From Fonsecaea monophora (lineage: Eukaryota > Ascomycota > Eurotiomycetes > Chaetothyriales > Herpotrichiellaceae), in assembly GCF_001642475.1 (NCBI RefSeq), contig NW_019174035.1:49316-113315 (forward strand): 64,000 nucleotides of DNA, read 5' to 3'. The position numbers and the translations under genes are program-made. The notes under the pieces were generated by a model. That model was not told the DNA's origin. It saw only the letters and a program-made list of their open reading frames with translations, and did no database searches. This document shows, in pieces, positions 9,668 through 20,755 of this stretch. Position 1 is the first letter of the stretch; each line of letters starts with the position of its first letter.

Positions 9668-12592
9668 GTTGACCAAATTAACTTGACATAGGCAGGAGGA
9701 CGCAGTTGATGGGCCGTTTCGCAACTCCCGCCAGCACCAAGTGTTGGTGCACTTTTCAAGAAGTCCAAATACGATGAGCAAACTTGAGCACGAGGAGGAA
9801 CGGAGGCACAGAGCCTGGGGCACAGGCTGGCGCAAGAGGAAAGGTAAGGAAATGCAGAAAATTGACACACGAACAAGGCATGATAGTAACAGAGGCAGTT
9901 GTTCGTTCACTTCACATCACTAACTCCTATCTCTGACCTACCTCAGAGCTTTCTGCCAGACCCTTCACGATTTCACTCTGACCGAGCAGTACTAGCACTA
10001 GCACCCTCCTCCCTCCTCATCATGACTACCTTGTCGGCCAGCACTGGTATGATCAGCGCAGCGAACTGTGCACACTGCGATGATAGCAACACAAGGCTTG
10101 ACGATGAAGTACAAAAACAAGAGGAGAAAAATAGTATTTCCAGACGCACATCCGATTAAAGCATTCGATCACCATCCGTGAGGGACCTCGTTAACCACCT
10201 CAGCCAAAACCCCAAAGACTCGCCGATGTGGAGAGGAGGCCCGGAGAGCCTCTTTTGCCACCAAGGTATTGGACCTTTCCGCTCGACTGATGTAACCTAT
10301 CAGGGGAGGCAAAGGGATTTGTGTTAAAATTCTCAGCCTCAACTTGTCAGGTGACCACAACCACCACCCATATATCGCAAAGGACATGATGACAGCTTCA
10401 CTTTACTGTTCTGGCTGCTTTTGAGCGTTTGCATGGTGCAACGCTCAGAGGAAGAAGCTAGTCTCTAAGTACGGGTACGTTGTCTGCGCCCTGGGGGTTG
10501 GCCGAAGCGGAATTCAAGGTGAGTCCGTCCCTGGTGCGCTGTACCAGTTACCTACGTGCTTCGGAGCGTCCATCCCTGAACTTTCGTCGACCATGGCTGC
10601 CTGGTCTTACTGACGCCTTCGGTGGTAGGCAATCGTACGCTCCTGAAACTAGTTTGGGTCGAAACCTGGCCATCGATGCGGCCTTTGAACCCTAATCCCC
10701 CAATCACATGAGTCAGCCCACTCTTCAGCGGTGAGATAGTCGCCGAGTCCCCGTATCAAGGGAGCAGTCTGGCAGTCTTTTGGTTCCGAACACTGACCGG
10801 GGTGAAAAGAAACGCGCCGAAAGAGATGGAATTGAAGGATGCCCGAGAGTTTTGTGCGAATGATCAGAACATTTCTCGTCTGATTTTGTGCGACCAATCA
10901 TTCCATGGCACGCGCCAACTGCAGTTGCAGGGGACGCAAGCATTAAACCTCATTGAGACAGGTTCGTTTTATTCTCTCTCGTCCCTCGTGACTATGGAAG
11001 CAATGCTCCTTAGCCGATGCCTTCTGACAGGGAGCAAGTGTTGATATTTACAATTGCTACTATTGCTCCCCGATCATCATGGGACGGGCCGATCGATACT
11101 GGGGTCATTTTAAGCGGATTGACGAGGGGTAGTAAATGTTCTTCTTTACTAACGGGTTTTAGACAAGACTAGCCTGGGCCAGGTGATGGGTACTCAGGCA
11201 CCTTCAAGGAGACTCGGAGAACTACATTACGTCGGTGTGGATGATTGTTTTTGTTGGCAAAGGGTTTGCAGACGCCCGTCTGCTGCGCAAGGACGTTCTC
11301 AACTTCCCATCCACAGCTTCACCAATGTTTTGTTGCCATGTAGCCTACGAGGTTCGACGCTTTGACGATCTAAGCAACCTGAGAATTCCTTCCTGCCACC
11401 TGCATACCATTTAGCGCCATCATACCATCCTTCTTCCACGCTGCTGCAGGGCGACGAACCGAATGTTTCCATCACCCCGGACACTGGCTGCTCGTCAAGG
11501 GCACATGTAGCCCCACCCTCTTGGACGCAACACTTCCAACGTTCACAAGCGGTGCTATCTCGGAGGCAACCCCGTTCTAGCACCGTCTATTTGGCCTTGG
11601 AACTGGGCAAATCAAACCTACAGGTTGGATTGCATGGTTGCAAACTGAGATTTCAAGAGAGGTTTCACTTACGGCATTTGAGGGATACCATCTTGATTGT
11701 GGATTAATATGGGTTGATCTAGCGTGTTAATTTCGGGCATGGTCCGCAGGCGGTGAGGGCGAGAGCACATTCTAGGGTCCGAACTAGCCGTTGCGGCTCA
11801 GTTCGTAGGCATCCTCTGCAGAGTTAATACGCTAAGCTTCACGCCCCTACAAGGCGCAACCGGAGCCTGGGGTGACCCCGAAATACAATCGTCACAATGG
11901 ACAATTAGGAATGACAGGGCAACACTCTTGGGTGGGCACGCATTTTGCGGCTCGAAGCCACTGACTGGATCTTGTCCAGGGCAATCATCTACTCGCAGGA
12001 TTTCTCAGGAGGCCGACGGCTTAGGGTTCCGTTACTCGACATATCTGCTTGCCAGCAAACATGCGAACGTCGAAGATATTGCACCCCCTTGAACAAGGAT
12101 TGCCTAAGCAAAAGAAACAACGATCCGAGAGCCTCAGCTTGACAAGACTTTCGTACACGACGTGCACGATGATGAGAGGTAGGTCATTTGAGGATGACTT
12201 GTTCGATATGTGAGATGTTGTCGCCATTGGGGATGACGCTGTGGCACGAAAGACCTTAGCATGTTCGCTGATTTTGTGTGTCACTCACCAATACGACAAT
12301 CTCCGACAAGACCCCTGTCAACTAGCAGATATCCTCTGCAAGCCAAGCGCCTTACTTTGGTTATGGTTGCGCAAGGGAGATACAGTCCGGCCAGCAGACA
12401 GCCCGACCTTGGGAAGGGAGAAGACCCTTGGCTTTGTTGACTGGCGTCCTATAAAGGTCTGCTATCAGCCATGGTCCTCGGATACTCTCGAACTGCTGGA
12501 AGCAATCTTGAATTTTTCAAAGCTGCCCGAAGCACCTTCCGCACAGTCCTCAGATAGACCCTGCCTCCCTGACTATATTCCCCCGAAGAAGA
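9668..12592. other. 2.9-kb gene-poor region
   Basis: No gene could be supported. A short open frame at 10021-10159 (starts MTTLSASTGMISAANC, 45 codons) is too weak to call. Base composition looks ordinary, not AT-rich, so it does not resemble RIP-mutated repeats. The 12241-12592 part is open in one frame but without recognisable content. Confidence 0.45.
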
Positions 12593-13438
12593 ATGACAGG
12601 CTCCCAGGAAGGGAATGGTCGGAAGCCAGGTCGCCAAAACAAACGCGGCGGTTCAGGACACAAGAAGCGCTTGAGATTCATTAGAGAGAGACCGGAGAGA
12701 CATAAGCTCCGGAGTTGCGATTACTGTTTTACTGTACATCGCAGGGTACGTGTTTCTTTGGTACTTCGGTCTATTAGAGCATCCGAACTAACAGCAAATT
12801 GCCAGTGCGCACGACGAATACCAGGAAGGAAGTGCAGGAGGTGTGAGCGAAGAAACAATTATTGTAGTTTTGAGTCTTTGCCACGTCGACCAAGCGGTAC
12901 GACGGCTCCTGGGAGTACTCATCCTTCACCTGGCGTCAACCCAACCCCGGTAGCACAAATTCGTCAAAGGTGTGTGTATCAAGGCGTCTTGGTCGAGACG
13001 GAAGCTGACGTCGGCTGCAGTCCTGGCAACCAACCCGATCCAGGCTTGATTCCAACCTCTTTTGACCAAGATGGGACAACCTGGGACAGCTACTTCGAAA
13101 TGTTCCCTCGCCAATCTTTTGCTCACACTCTAGGCACTTCCGGACAGCCAAACAGCCTGTCCGGCTTTGTTGGTCCTCATGCGTACCAAGCCAGGTCAAT
13201 ATTTCCCTCGGCAAACGAACAGGGTCAGCAAACGGACGGTGGTAACGAGGAGGAGATAGATGAGGAGGAAGAGGAGGAGGAGGAAGAAGAAGAAGATGAT
13301 GATGATGATGATGGGTATGATGATAACAATGATGATTATGACGGAGGGGCAGGGCCAGGGCCAGAGGAGGACAAAGACGAGGGTGCAAAAGAGAGCGTAT
13401 GGTCTGGGGTGCTGGTCGAGAGGCAGAGGTACTATTAG
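12593..13438 (+). CDS. Small Zn2Cys6 DNA-binding protein with acidic tail
   Basis: Exons 12593-12745 and 12806-13438; 261 residues. Removing the 60-nt intron (GTACGT donor, ACTAAC branch, CCAG acceptor) gives a complete Zn2Cys6 cluster, C42-x2-C45-x6-C52-x8-C61-x2-C64-x6-C71; without splicing the third spacing is wrong. A very basic stretch (KRLRFIRERPERHK) precedes the cluster. The middle is Pro/Gly/Thr-rich, and residues ~200-240 are nearly all Glu/Asp, encoded by a GAG/GAA/GAT run at about 13245-13340. No fungal_trans (middle homology) domain is present, so the protein is much shorter than typical 500-900-residue members. It probably binds DNA, with the acidic tail as a possible activation surface or DNA mimic. 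The intron is a multiple of three with no stop, so unspliced mRNA stays translatable. Confidence 0.75.
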   Translation: MTGSQEGNGRKPGRQNKRGGSGHKKRLRFIRERPERHKLRSCDYCFTVHRRVRVSLVLRSIRASELTANCQCARRIPGRKCRRCERRNNYCSFESLPRRPSGTTAPGSTHPSPGVNPTPVAQIRQRCVYQGVLVETEADVGCSPGNQPDPGLIPTSFDQDGTTWDSYFEMFPRQSFAHTLGTSGQPNSLSGFVGPHAYQARSIFPSANEQGQQTDGGNEEEIDEEEEEEEEEEEDDDDDDGYDDNNDDYDGGAGPGPEEDKDEGAKESVWSGVLVERQRYY

Positions 13439-15020
13439 GACCCCGTATAGGGAGCACAATGTCAAAACACAAAGGGAGGGGAGGGGTGGGGAGCTGCGAA
13501 ACATGGGGCATGTGGTCTTCAACAGGCCTTGCGATTTACATTAGGAGGAGAGTTGGAGTGGCACACAGGACGGACACTGTCTCTTTTTTCTTTTGTTGTG
13601 CTTCTTGCTGCTGTTGTTATCGTTTTTGAATTACTTTGATGTTGTGGAGGCTCAACGGACGACGACATGATCGAGTGCGCCTTTTTTTGTTATGTCTCAT
13701 ACTTTCATAGCAACCGTAATTGACCATGAATCTTGTCATCAATGATTTTTTTCGTCTGCCTCCTTTTTCCGCCGTCAAAGCGTGACTTGAAGAATACCGG
13801 AAGTGGTGAACGGGGTTTTTATCTGGTACCCTCGCTTCGCAGCCTCGACCCCTGCCTTGGGGATGGATTCCTTGACAGGCATCCAGACATGCACAGCAAG
13901 GCTTGAACAATGGACAATGCATGGACAATGGTGCTTGTCCTGAGTACGAAGTACGGACAAGGTGTGGATTAAAGTAGCCGAAACTCACTAAATTTACGAG
14001 GTACCTACCTAGGGACTAGGTATGCAAGCTATGTACCGAGTACCGAGTGCAAAGTACATTCGGGGGGGCCAACCCACCGTTTGTAGATCCCCTAGCCCAA
14101 AACCAAGCCAAGCTGTGCCCTAACATAGCCGCTACCGGTGCCTAGATCTAGCAGTTGTTAGCTGTACTCGGTACATATGTGTTACTGGGGTTGGTGTTGG
14201 GGTTTGAGTTTGGGGTTCAGGGGTTAATAGCTTATAGGTACGAGGTAGGGCCATAGCGCTGCCACGCAGGGCAGGGTAGGGTAGTGGCAGGATAGGCGGT
14301 AGGGGGCACTGGGCTCACGCTTGGGACACCTATCTTCGAGGTGCCTAGAGGTATGAGGTAGAGGTACGGGGTACATATGTACATGCAAGTTCAGGAACAG
14401 TAACCCACGGGCCACGGGGACATAGCGCCTGGTGGGTGATGGCCTTTATAGAGTACATAGGTACCTATACAGTACCTGCGAGTGAATAGGTACAAGTGCC
14501 GAGTACTCGGTACTCGGTACGGAATCTGGATGAGCACTGACCAAGCCTACCTACGGAGTAGCTGCGTGGCTGCCTGAGGAGCGGGTAGCAGGTACCCTCG
14601 AAGCACTTGTATGTACCGAGTACCGAGTACCGAGTAGCCGGTACTTGTACGAGGGACCAAGCACGGACGGACGATCATCTGCTGCACTCGAATAATAATA
14701 CGAGGTATTCTGTACCGGTTTCCTTTTCCAGAACCACACGTTTGTTGTTCGGCGGAATGTTTCTCCATGCCCTCCATATAACGTGCTACACTCGGTACCT
14801 ACCTCCCTACATATCCTAGAGGTAGTGGTTTATATATGTGAAAAAAAGAGCCATTCAACATGAGGGTACCGGGTAACACACACATATGTATAAAGACGAC
14901 GATTCTCACTGAACTGTGTCACTGACATCAACGACCCGTTACACAAATCATTACTAACTAAGAAAACATAGAAACCCCAGTCTTTAAACGAAAGAAAAAA
15001 GAAGAAACTCGCTGGAAGTC
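13439..15020. other. 1.6-kb intergenic region rich in TACCGAG/CTCGGTA words
   Basis: No gene is seen. From about 13940 to 14880 the sequence is dense in GTAC-containing words (GTACCGAGTAC, TACCTACCTAGG, GGTACATATGT), including the inverted repeat listed separately. The last 100 bases before 15021 are A-rich (AAACGAAAGAAAAAAGAAG), a plausible leader of the SDR gene. Confidence 0.55.
14504..14629. repeat. Inverted repeat built from tandem TACCGAG heptamers
   Basis: The left arm TACTCGGTACTCGGTAC (14504-14520) is the exact reverse complement of GTACCGAGTACCGAGTA (14613-14629), with 92 bases between. The right arm continues so that three tandem TACCGAG units occupy 14614-14634. Further single copies occur near 14035 (TACCGAGTACCGAG), 14165 and 14792. 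The arms could pair as a stem or cruciform. Confidence 0.8.
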
Positions 15021-15983
15021 ATGGACCCTCGCGTCGCGGCCGTCGACGGCTTCACAAAGACTCAACACACGTCGGTCCCACCGGCGCTGGATCCTTCTTC
15101 TGTAAAGCTGGACGACGGCTTCACCGTCTGCATCATCGGCGCGTCCACGGGCATCGGCGAGCATATCGCATACAGCTTCGCGATGGCCCAAGCGACAAGA
15201 ATCATCATCGCGTCTCGCACCCTCGCCGACCTGGAGATAGTGGCCGACGAGGCCAGACGGTTCAATCCCCGCGTCCAGATCGACGTGGTCGAGTGTGACG
15301 TCTCGAAAGCGCCGGAGGTGGAGGCCCTCGCAGACTATGTGAGAGGACATTGCAGCGGGCGATTGGACGTGCTCATCCTCAACGCGGGCTACGCCGGCCC
15401 CGTCGTCACGAAGATGGACCAAGGAAGGCCTGAGTGGGTGCAACAAGCCTTTGAAGTCAACGCCCTGGGCACCTACCTCACCGCACATTACTTTGTGCCT
15501 TTACTCGTGCAGTCACAAAGCAAGGCGAAGGGATTCATCGCCATTGGGTCCATCGCGGGGTGCATCAGACGAGGACCCATCGCAAACACGGGGTACACGG
15601 TCAGCAAGTTTGCGCAGATTCGCCTGGTCGAATATCTTCACGAGCAATACTCTGGTACAGGGTTGGTCAGCCTGGCACTTCACCCGGGAGCGGTCATGAC
15701 GAGAATGGCGAGCGGAAACACGCCGGAAGAATTCATGCCTTGTGAGTCGCCGTGGCTCCAGTATCTGCCCATTGGCCATGCTTGACTAATTTATTACCCA
15801 GATATGACGGACGAGGTCGATCTCTGTGGTGCAGTTTGTGTCTATCTCAGTAGGCAGATTGGCGATCTCGGTTGGCTGAGCGGGAGACTGATATCTGCCA
15901 CTTGGGACATGGAGGAATTGATGGCCAAAAAGGCAAAGATAACAGAGAAAGATTTGCTCAAGTTCGTCCTAGTGACCGAGTAA
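15021..15983 (+). CDS. Short-chain dehydrogenase/reductase
   Basis: Exons 15021-15741 and 15802-15983; the 60-nt intron (GTGAGT...CCCAG) joins EEFMP to YMTDEVDL; 300 residues. The classical SDR layout is complete: Rossmann glycine motif GASTGIG (40-46), strand VECDVS with its Asp at about 93, NAG (121-123), catalytic Ser177 and the YTVSK motif with Tyr192 and Lys196, then HPGAVMTRMA. No signal peptide, so probably cytosolic. IIIASRTLADL after the glycine motif, with Arg following a Ser, suggests NADP(H) preference, though this is weak. The substrate is unknown; the closest style is that of the small fungal reductases of secondary metabolism and detoxification. No partner genes lie nearby: both flanks are 1.5-2 kb without genes. 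Confidence 0.92.
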
Positions 15984-18054
15984 GGAGGAGTCGCGTACGG
16001 TAAATGCGCATCACGACTTACTCGTCTTCCACATGCCAATTTGAGGGTTTGATTCGGTTGAACAAACTCAAACTGTCTACTCCCAAGAACTAGACATGGT
16101 CCGCCGCTAAGGCCCAAGAAGCAGTTGGGCAACCTCATTCAACTGCGACAACCACGACTGGCCTTCCTGCAGGTCTGGGATGACGATGCAAGGTACCAGA
16201 TGTCAAATGCCAATCCCGACCAGTCGTCTGCAGGTGTGGTGGCACACATTCACATGATCTGCATGGCTTCGGGACATAAATAGAAACCAGAGGGCCAGAC
16301 CTACGCCAACCGGCCAGAAAGAGTGGGAGAAGACGTGGGCTGAATGGATGTTGAAAAGGAGTTGTTCTTGAGTTGTTTCATGCAACCTTCTGGCCATAGA
16401 TAACCCTATCCAACAACAGTTACACACGTACGAGTAGATCGCCCCGGTTGTTTGTGCCGGCCTGGTCTCTTCACGGGGCCAATGCAACGTATCGAGGTTT
16501 TCATGACTTCACCTCAAATCCACATGACCGGATTCGTTCGGTCTTCCAGCAGGAAACGTCCGGTGAAACAGGGAGCTGAACGTGACGAGCGTTTCAATGT
16601 CAAGCCACTGATGCAGGAAGTAGGACGCATGACGCAGGGCATGGGAGCGTGGAGCATGGAAACGATGGATTTACTCGCAGAGTCGACGTGTCTTAAAATG
16701 CCGAATGCAGGCGATGGAACGGTCGAGGACGCCAGCGACGGCCATGGATGGATGGGACAACGGGAAGCAGGAAGCTGATGTGGAGGACGAAAGCGAGAGG
16801 CCGGAATCTTGATTTGCTCAGTTTGAGGCAAGGTCTGGGATCGATGGGTCCGTCAAAGGAAGCTGGCCTGGCTGGTTCTTTGGCCAGGTTCCACTCAAAT
16901 GCTGAAAGTGGCAAAGACGCCCAGCTTCCTTTTGAAACCTGCCGCAGGAGGTGAGAGACGAGGGCGCGCTCAGTGCTGTAAACAGAGGCCTTGCCAGCGT
17001 GTTCTGGGCCAGCTTGTCAGCTGCAGGCGAAACAGGAGAAAAAGCATCTTCTCCGCAGGAGTTTGACTGGGAGCGAGAAGGATACTGAGAGTACCTAGTA
17101 GGCAATGGAAGGAAGAAAGGAAGACGGATTACCAGCCTCCAAGCCCAATGATAGTGGTTTGATAGTGGCTTTTAGCCTTGATGCCGACTTTCCGCTCAGC
17201 AGGCATCGTCCGGGTACCATCACCGCCTAGGGCAGCCACTCCGGCTTACCTATTGCGCGAAGTTCCAGCGGTGCCAGGTTGGTAATGAGCGTATCGCATG
17301 GGGGGTGGGTTTAGGCTGCTCGGCTAGCCATCGCGTTTTCAGAGGTCTGGAGGTCATTCTGGCATTGCCCACGTGCGACTAGTTTTCTTGTCACTTTGTC
17401 CTCTTTACCAAGTACGAGGTGCTCGTATCTCGCAGTTCCATCATCTCCACAAGTGTCTCTGATTGTTTGCCTGCTTCAGCCTCTTTTGTTACCATAGTCA
17501 CATCACAGCGCATAGGTATCCTATCTTCTGTCTCATCGGGTACTCAATACACGTATCGAGCTCGTCCGGACCCAGTTCCCAGAAAAATCATTCGATCCTT
17601 GCCTGCTCGTCCTCCACCACATTACCCAATACTCGCATATCCCGCCCTCGTCCGCGGCTGATCTGACAGGGTTCCCACGCTGAGAAGAGGTGGAAAAGAG
17701 GAAAAAGAGAATCCACACCTCCCACAAACCTGCGGGCTCAGCGTTGGGTGGCTCAGTAGCAGCCATCGTCCGAGCCACGATATTCCCTTGCCTGCATCAC
17801 TAGTGGCCCCAAAACTCTCTTAACTGGGACAAGCCGCAGCTGGCACCTCCGAATCTTCCTCAACCCAGCGTTCCCTGCAGAGAAGCTTAACCAGGTCTTA
17901 GAGGCACACTCTCTATCACCAGCCTTTTTATTTCTCTTCCATCTTCCCACACGCACCAGTTCTTATTGTCACTCACTGTTCACTACTGCATCTAGAACGA
18001 ACCTACCTCTCGTTTGGTTCGTCCATTTGCTTTCCTGCCATTCCATTGACAGCG
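15984..18054. other. 2.1-kb intergenic region
   Basis: No gene is seen. The 3' part (about 17400-18050) is rich in C/T and CA words (CTCATCGGGTACTCAATACACG, CCTCCACCACATTACCC), typical of a long fungal 5' leader before the secreted-protein gene at 18055. A CACGTG lies near 17371. Confidence 0.5.
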
Positions 18055-18849
18055 ATGATCGGCCTGCGCAAAGCCTTCGTTTTCAGCACGTTGCTGCTGG
18101 GCACCTTGAGTTCGCCCGCACATGTTCCAGAAGATGACCATGCATTAATCAACTGGGAGGCATTCCAATCGTTACTCGACACCGTTGACCCTGCTGCCCT
18201 GCATTCCGTCCTCCACTCGCTCTCCCCAAAATTCCAAGACGGTGTCTTCAGCAAGGACCGCGCAGCCATTGAGCACGTCCACTCCGAGAATCCAATCATT
18301 GCAAGCAAACTAGTCCACCTCGCAAAAAAGAGACAGGACAGCAACTCGACCACCACAGCCACGACAACACCCTCCACGGATGCTCAGAGCAGCGTTGCTT
18401 CCGAATCGAGCTCTCGGGCAGCCAGCGTCTCTTCCATCCTCTCATCCGCCATCTTTGCATCCACTGTACCCGGAGCGACGACCGTGACGGTGCCTCCAAC
18501 GACTCCACCGTCTGCCACACCAGTCGAAACTTCTGGTGATGCTGTGGTCTTCAGCACATTCGGGGGCGGCCTGGTAACGCTCACATCCTCTGCGTTGAGC
18601 GTCCACTTCACTCCCAGTACCTCCACCCAGCTCTTCTACGCAACTGCCGGTGACGGGTCTGTTCAGACATCGACATCAGTGGTGGTGGTCAATGCGCCGG
18701 TGACGGATAGCGGTGATGCCACCGGTGCCGCCGGTGCCGCGACAACCACGGGAAGCCCGGGACTGCAGAATGGGGGTGTTTCGATAAAGATGGGAGGTCT
18801 CGCCTCTATATTTGCTGGTCTGGGAGGATTACTCTTCCTTGCGCTATAG
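18055..18849 (+). CDS. Secreted Ser/Thr-rich protein, probably GPI-anchored
   Basis: Single exon, 264 residues. The N-terminus MIGLRKAFVFSTLLLGTLSS is a signal peptide with likely cleavage after about residue 20-23. A folded region of some 70 residues follows (INWEAFQSLLDTVDPAALHSVLHSL...), ending in KKRQD, a Kex2-like dibasic site. Residues ~90-245 are Ser/Thr/Ala-rich and probably O-glycosylated. The C-terminus (IFAGLGGLLFLAL) is a short hydrophobic tail after small residues, as in GPI-anchor signals. The start is ATG 18055. Function unknown; the design (processed N-domain, mucin-like stalk, anchor) is that of a cell-wall or surface protein. The minus strand is also open over much of this length, but only as a shadow of the repetitive codons. 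Confidence 0.75.
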   Translation: MIGLRKAFVFSTLLLGTLSSPAHVPEDDHALINWEAFQSLLDTVDPAALHSVLHSLSPKFQDGVFSKDRAAIEHVHSENPIIASKLVHLAKKRQDSNSTTTATTTPSTDAQSSVASESSSRAASVSSILSSAIFASTVPGATTVTVPPTTPPSATPVETSGDAVVFSTFGGGLVTLTSSALSVHFTPSTSTQLFYATAGDGSVQTSTSVVVVNAPVTDSGDATGAAGAATTTGSPGLQNGGVSIKMGGLASIFAGLGGLLFLAL

Positions 18850-20755
18850 GTGGACACTGGTTCAAAAGCAATTGCCGCCAATTGGGTTTCTGGCGGCTAA
18901 CGTGATTTTTGTGGGATTTTCGGCGGACATAACGACGATACGGCACCGGCATTTCTCTCCTTTGATCAGCAATCTGCAACGGGCATAGCTTTGGGCGTTC
19001 AAGCACTTCTTCGTAGAAGTTGGCTTCTTTTGATGCTCAATTTGGAGGGCAAGGCAAATATACGTGTACATGAAAGGGATCTGGGTAACCAAGAAGGATG
19101 AAAGGACTTGATGAAGTCGAAGGAGTGTGGAGACTGCTGCAACGGGGGCAAATCAGTGCCGCCGAGAGATTGCCCAGATGTATAGGGACATATAATCAGA
19201 TTGCATGCTGTCACCAAGACATTGGCTTCCAGTCGACGACGTAATCCAGCTCCAAGTTCTTCACAACTTCTCCCTCAAATTGGTCGTAATTGATCTCACC
19301 ACGCCGACGCCACGCCCACTCCTTGATCTCTGGTACACCACATCGCTACCATGGGTGTTGGCATTGGAGAAAATTCTTGGCACAAAGGGAGGCTGAAACG
19401 GGTGGTGGTGCCGCGCAAGGCAATCCTCGATGCCCAGAGCACCACTTGGAGTGACGATTCAAAAGGCTTGACCTTAGACTAGACAAAGAGACAAGAGCAT
19501 CTATCCTTATACCTACACATCAGCGGCCCTTCCCTAAACTATATACTTGGTCAGAGCCCCTAAAGTTGTGTGGGTGTGGTTTGATTAACGGATATTGAAG
19601 TGGTCCTTATCCTCGACGCAAAAGACACCTGCAGCAACTCTTTTGTTCCTAGAGTAATATACGTATACCAGGCACCCATGCCAATCATTTCATCGGTGTC
19701 GAATGACATAGGAGGGATTGACGATCTCGAGAATCAAGAACATGGACCGAAGAGCAGCGGATCGTTGAGTCAAGCGCATTCTGAGACAGATCTGGAGGCC
19801 CAGGGAGCCCGTCTTGAAACAAGCCCCGGGCCTTGAATGTGGCAGTGCTCTAGCGTGCAATAAAATAATCTGGGGCACTGGAAATTTGCTACATACGCAA
19901 CCCGACTCTTGTTCGGCGGCATTTCATAGCATTGACCATGTTGTCTACGCGGCATTCTCCAGTGCCTTTGTGCTTGATCGTCAAGCGACAACCCTCGGCG
20001 CAGGATCCAAGATGTCCATCACCAGTTTTGTCGAGGTTGGAAGCGGGATTACACGACGAGGCTCAAGGCTCATGTCGCTGGCAGGCCATGGCAAGCTTGA
20101 CAAACCCCTTGTGCGCAATTCGAAACATGTGCCAATCGTGCCCCAGAGCGAGACGCAGTGGGCAGATCCAAGAAACTTCATCTGCAAGTCGTTTGCGGGT
20201 GGATAGGGAGAAGGGTGAAAGGAAAGACATGTGAGTGGCTGAGGCTGGAGGGTGGCGGCTCTAATGAGGTTGAGAGGGTCTCTAACTGGCCCTTAGCAAG
20301 GCCCCTAACGCACATCCAGTGAACATCTAACAGGGGCTGGTGGCCATCAATGGGGCATGCCCCCCCACCTAGAGCTTGGGCGCGACAGGGGCAGCCGGAC
20401 AATTTATCAACTCAATTGAACAATCCAATTGCCCGCGTCGATTGATCCCTGCCTCGAATATCCGGCCTCTTCAACAACTGCGATCTTGCATCTTTTTTCC
20501 TCCCTTCTCTATCCTTCAACCTCTTCACCTCCCACCCCTTCTTTTTATCACAAAAAGCAAGAGCCGTCACCACTTCGTTTGGGTGTCGTCGCTCCTCCTT
20601 CGCTACCTTCTACTCTCTTCTAATATCAGGTGTCTTCTGTTGGGAAATTCCTCACTCTCTTGGATCCCAACTCCCGTTAACTTTTCTTCACCCCCTCGCT
20701 TCGGTTGATTTCCTCTCGGACACAGACCTGAAAACAGATCACTTGGGTTCCAATC
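18850..20755. other. 1.9-kb intergenic region with one possible orphan exon
   Basis: Apart from the exon-like fragment at 19211-19343 no coding sequence is supported. The last 300 bases (about 20450-20755) are strongly C/T-rich (TTTTTTCCTCCCTTCTCT and similar), as expected for the leader of the GH72 gene. Confidence 0.5.
19211..19343 (-). pseudogene. Exon-like fragment, C-terminal end of an unknown protein
   Basis: On the minus strand, about 40 codons from 19333 to the TGA at 19213-19211 read like the end of a real protein: PEIKEWAWRRRGEINYDQFE then EVVKNLELDYVVDWKPMSW. A possible acceptor (GTGTACCAG) lies just upstream and a TAG in the same frame at 19348-19346. No upstream exon with matching character was found in the next 1.4 kb. 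It could be the last exon of an unrecognised gene, a relic, or chance. The family is not recognised. Confidence 0.35.

Noticed and set aside
12936..13511. 191-codon minus-strand frame rich in His/Pro/Leu
   Set aside because: Shadow of the Glu/Asp codon run of the Zn2Cys6 gene on the plus strand.
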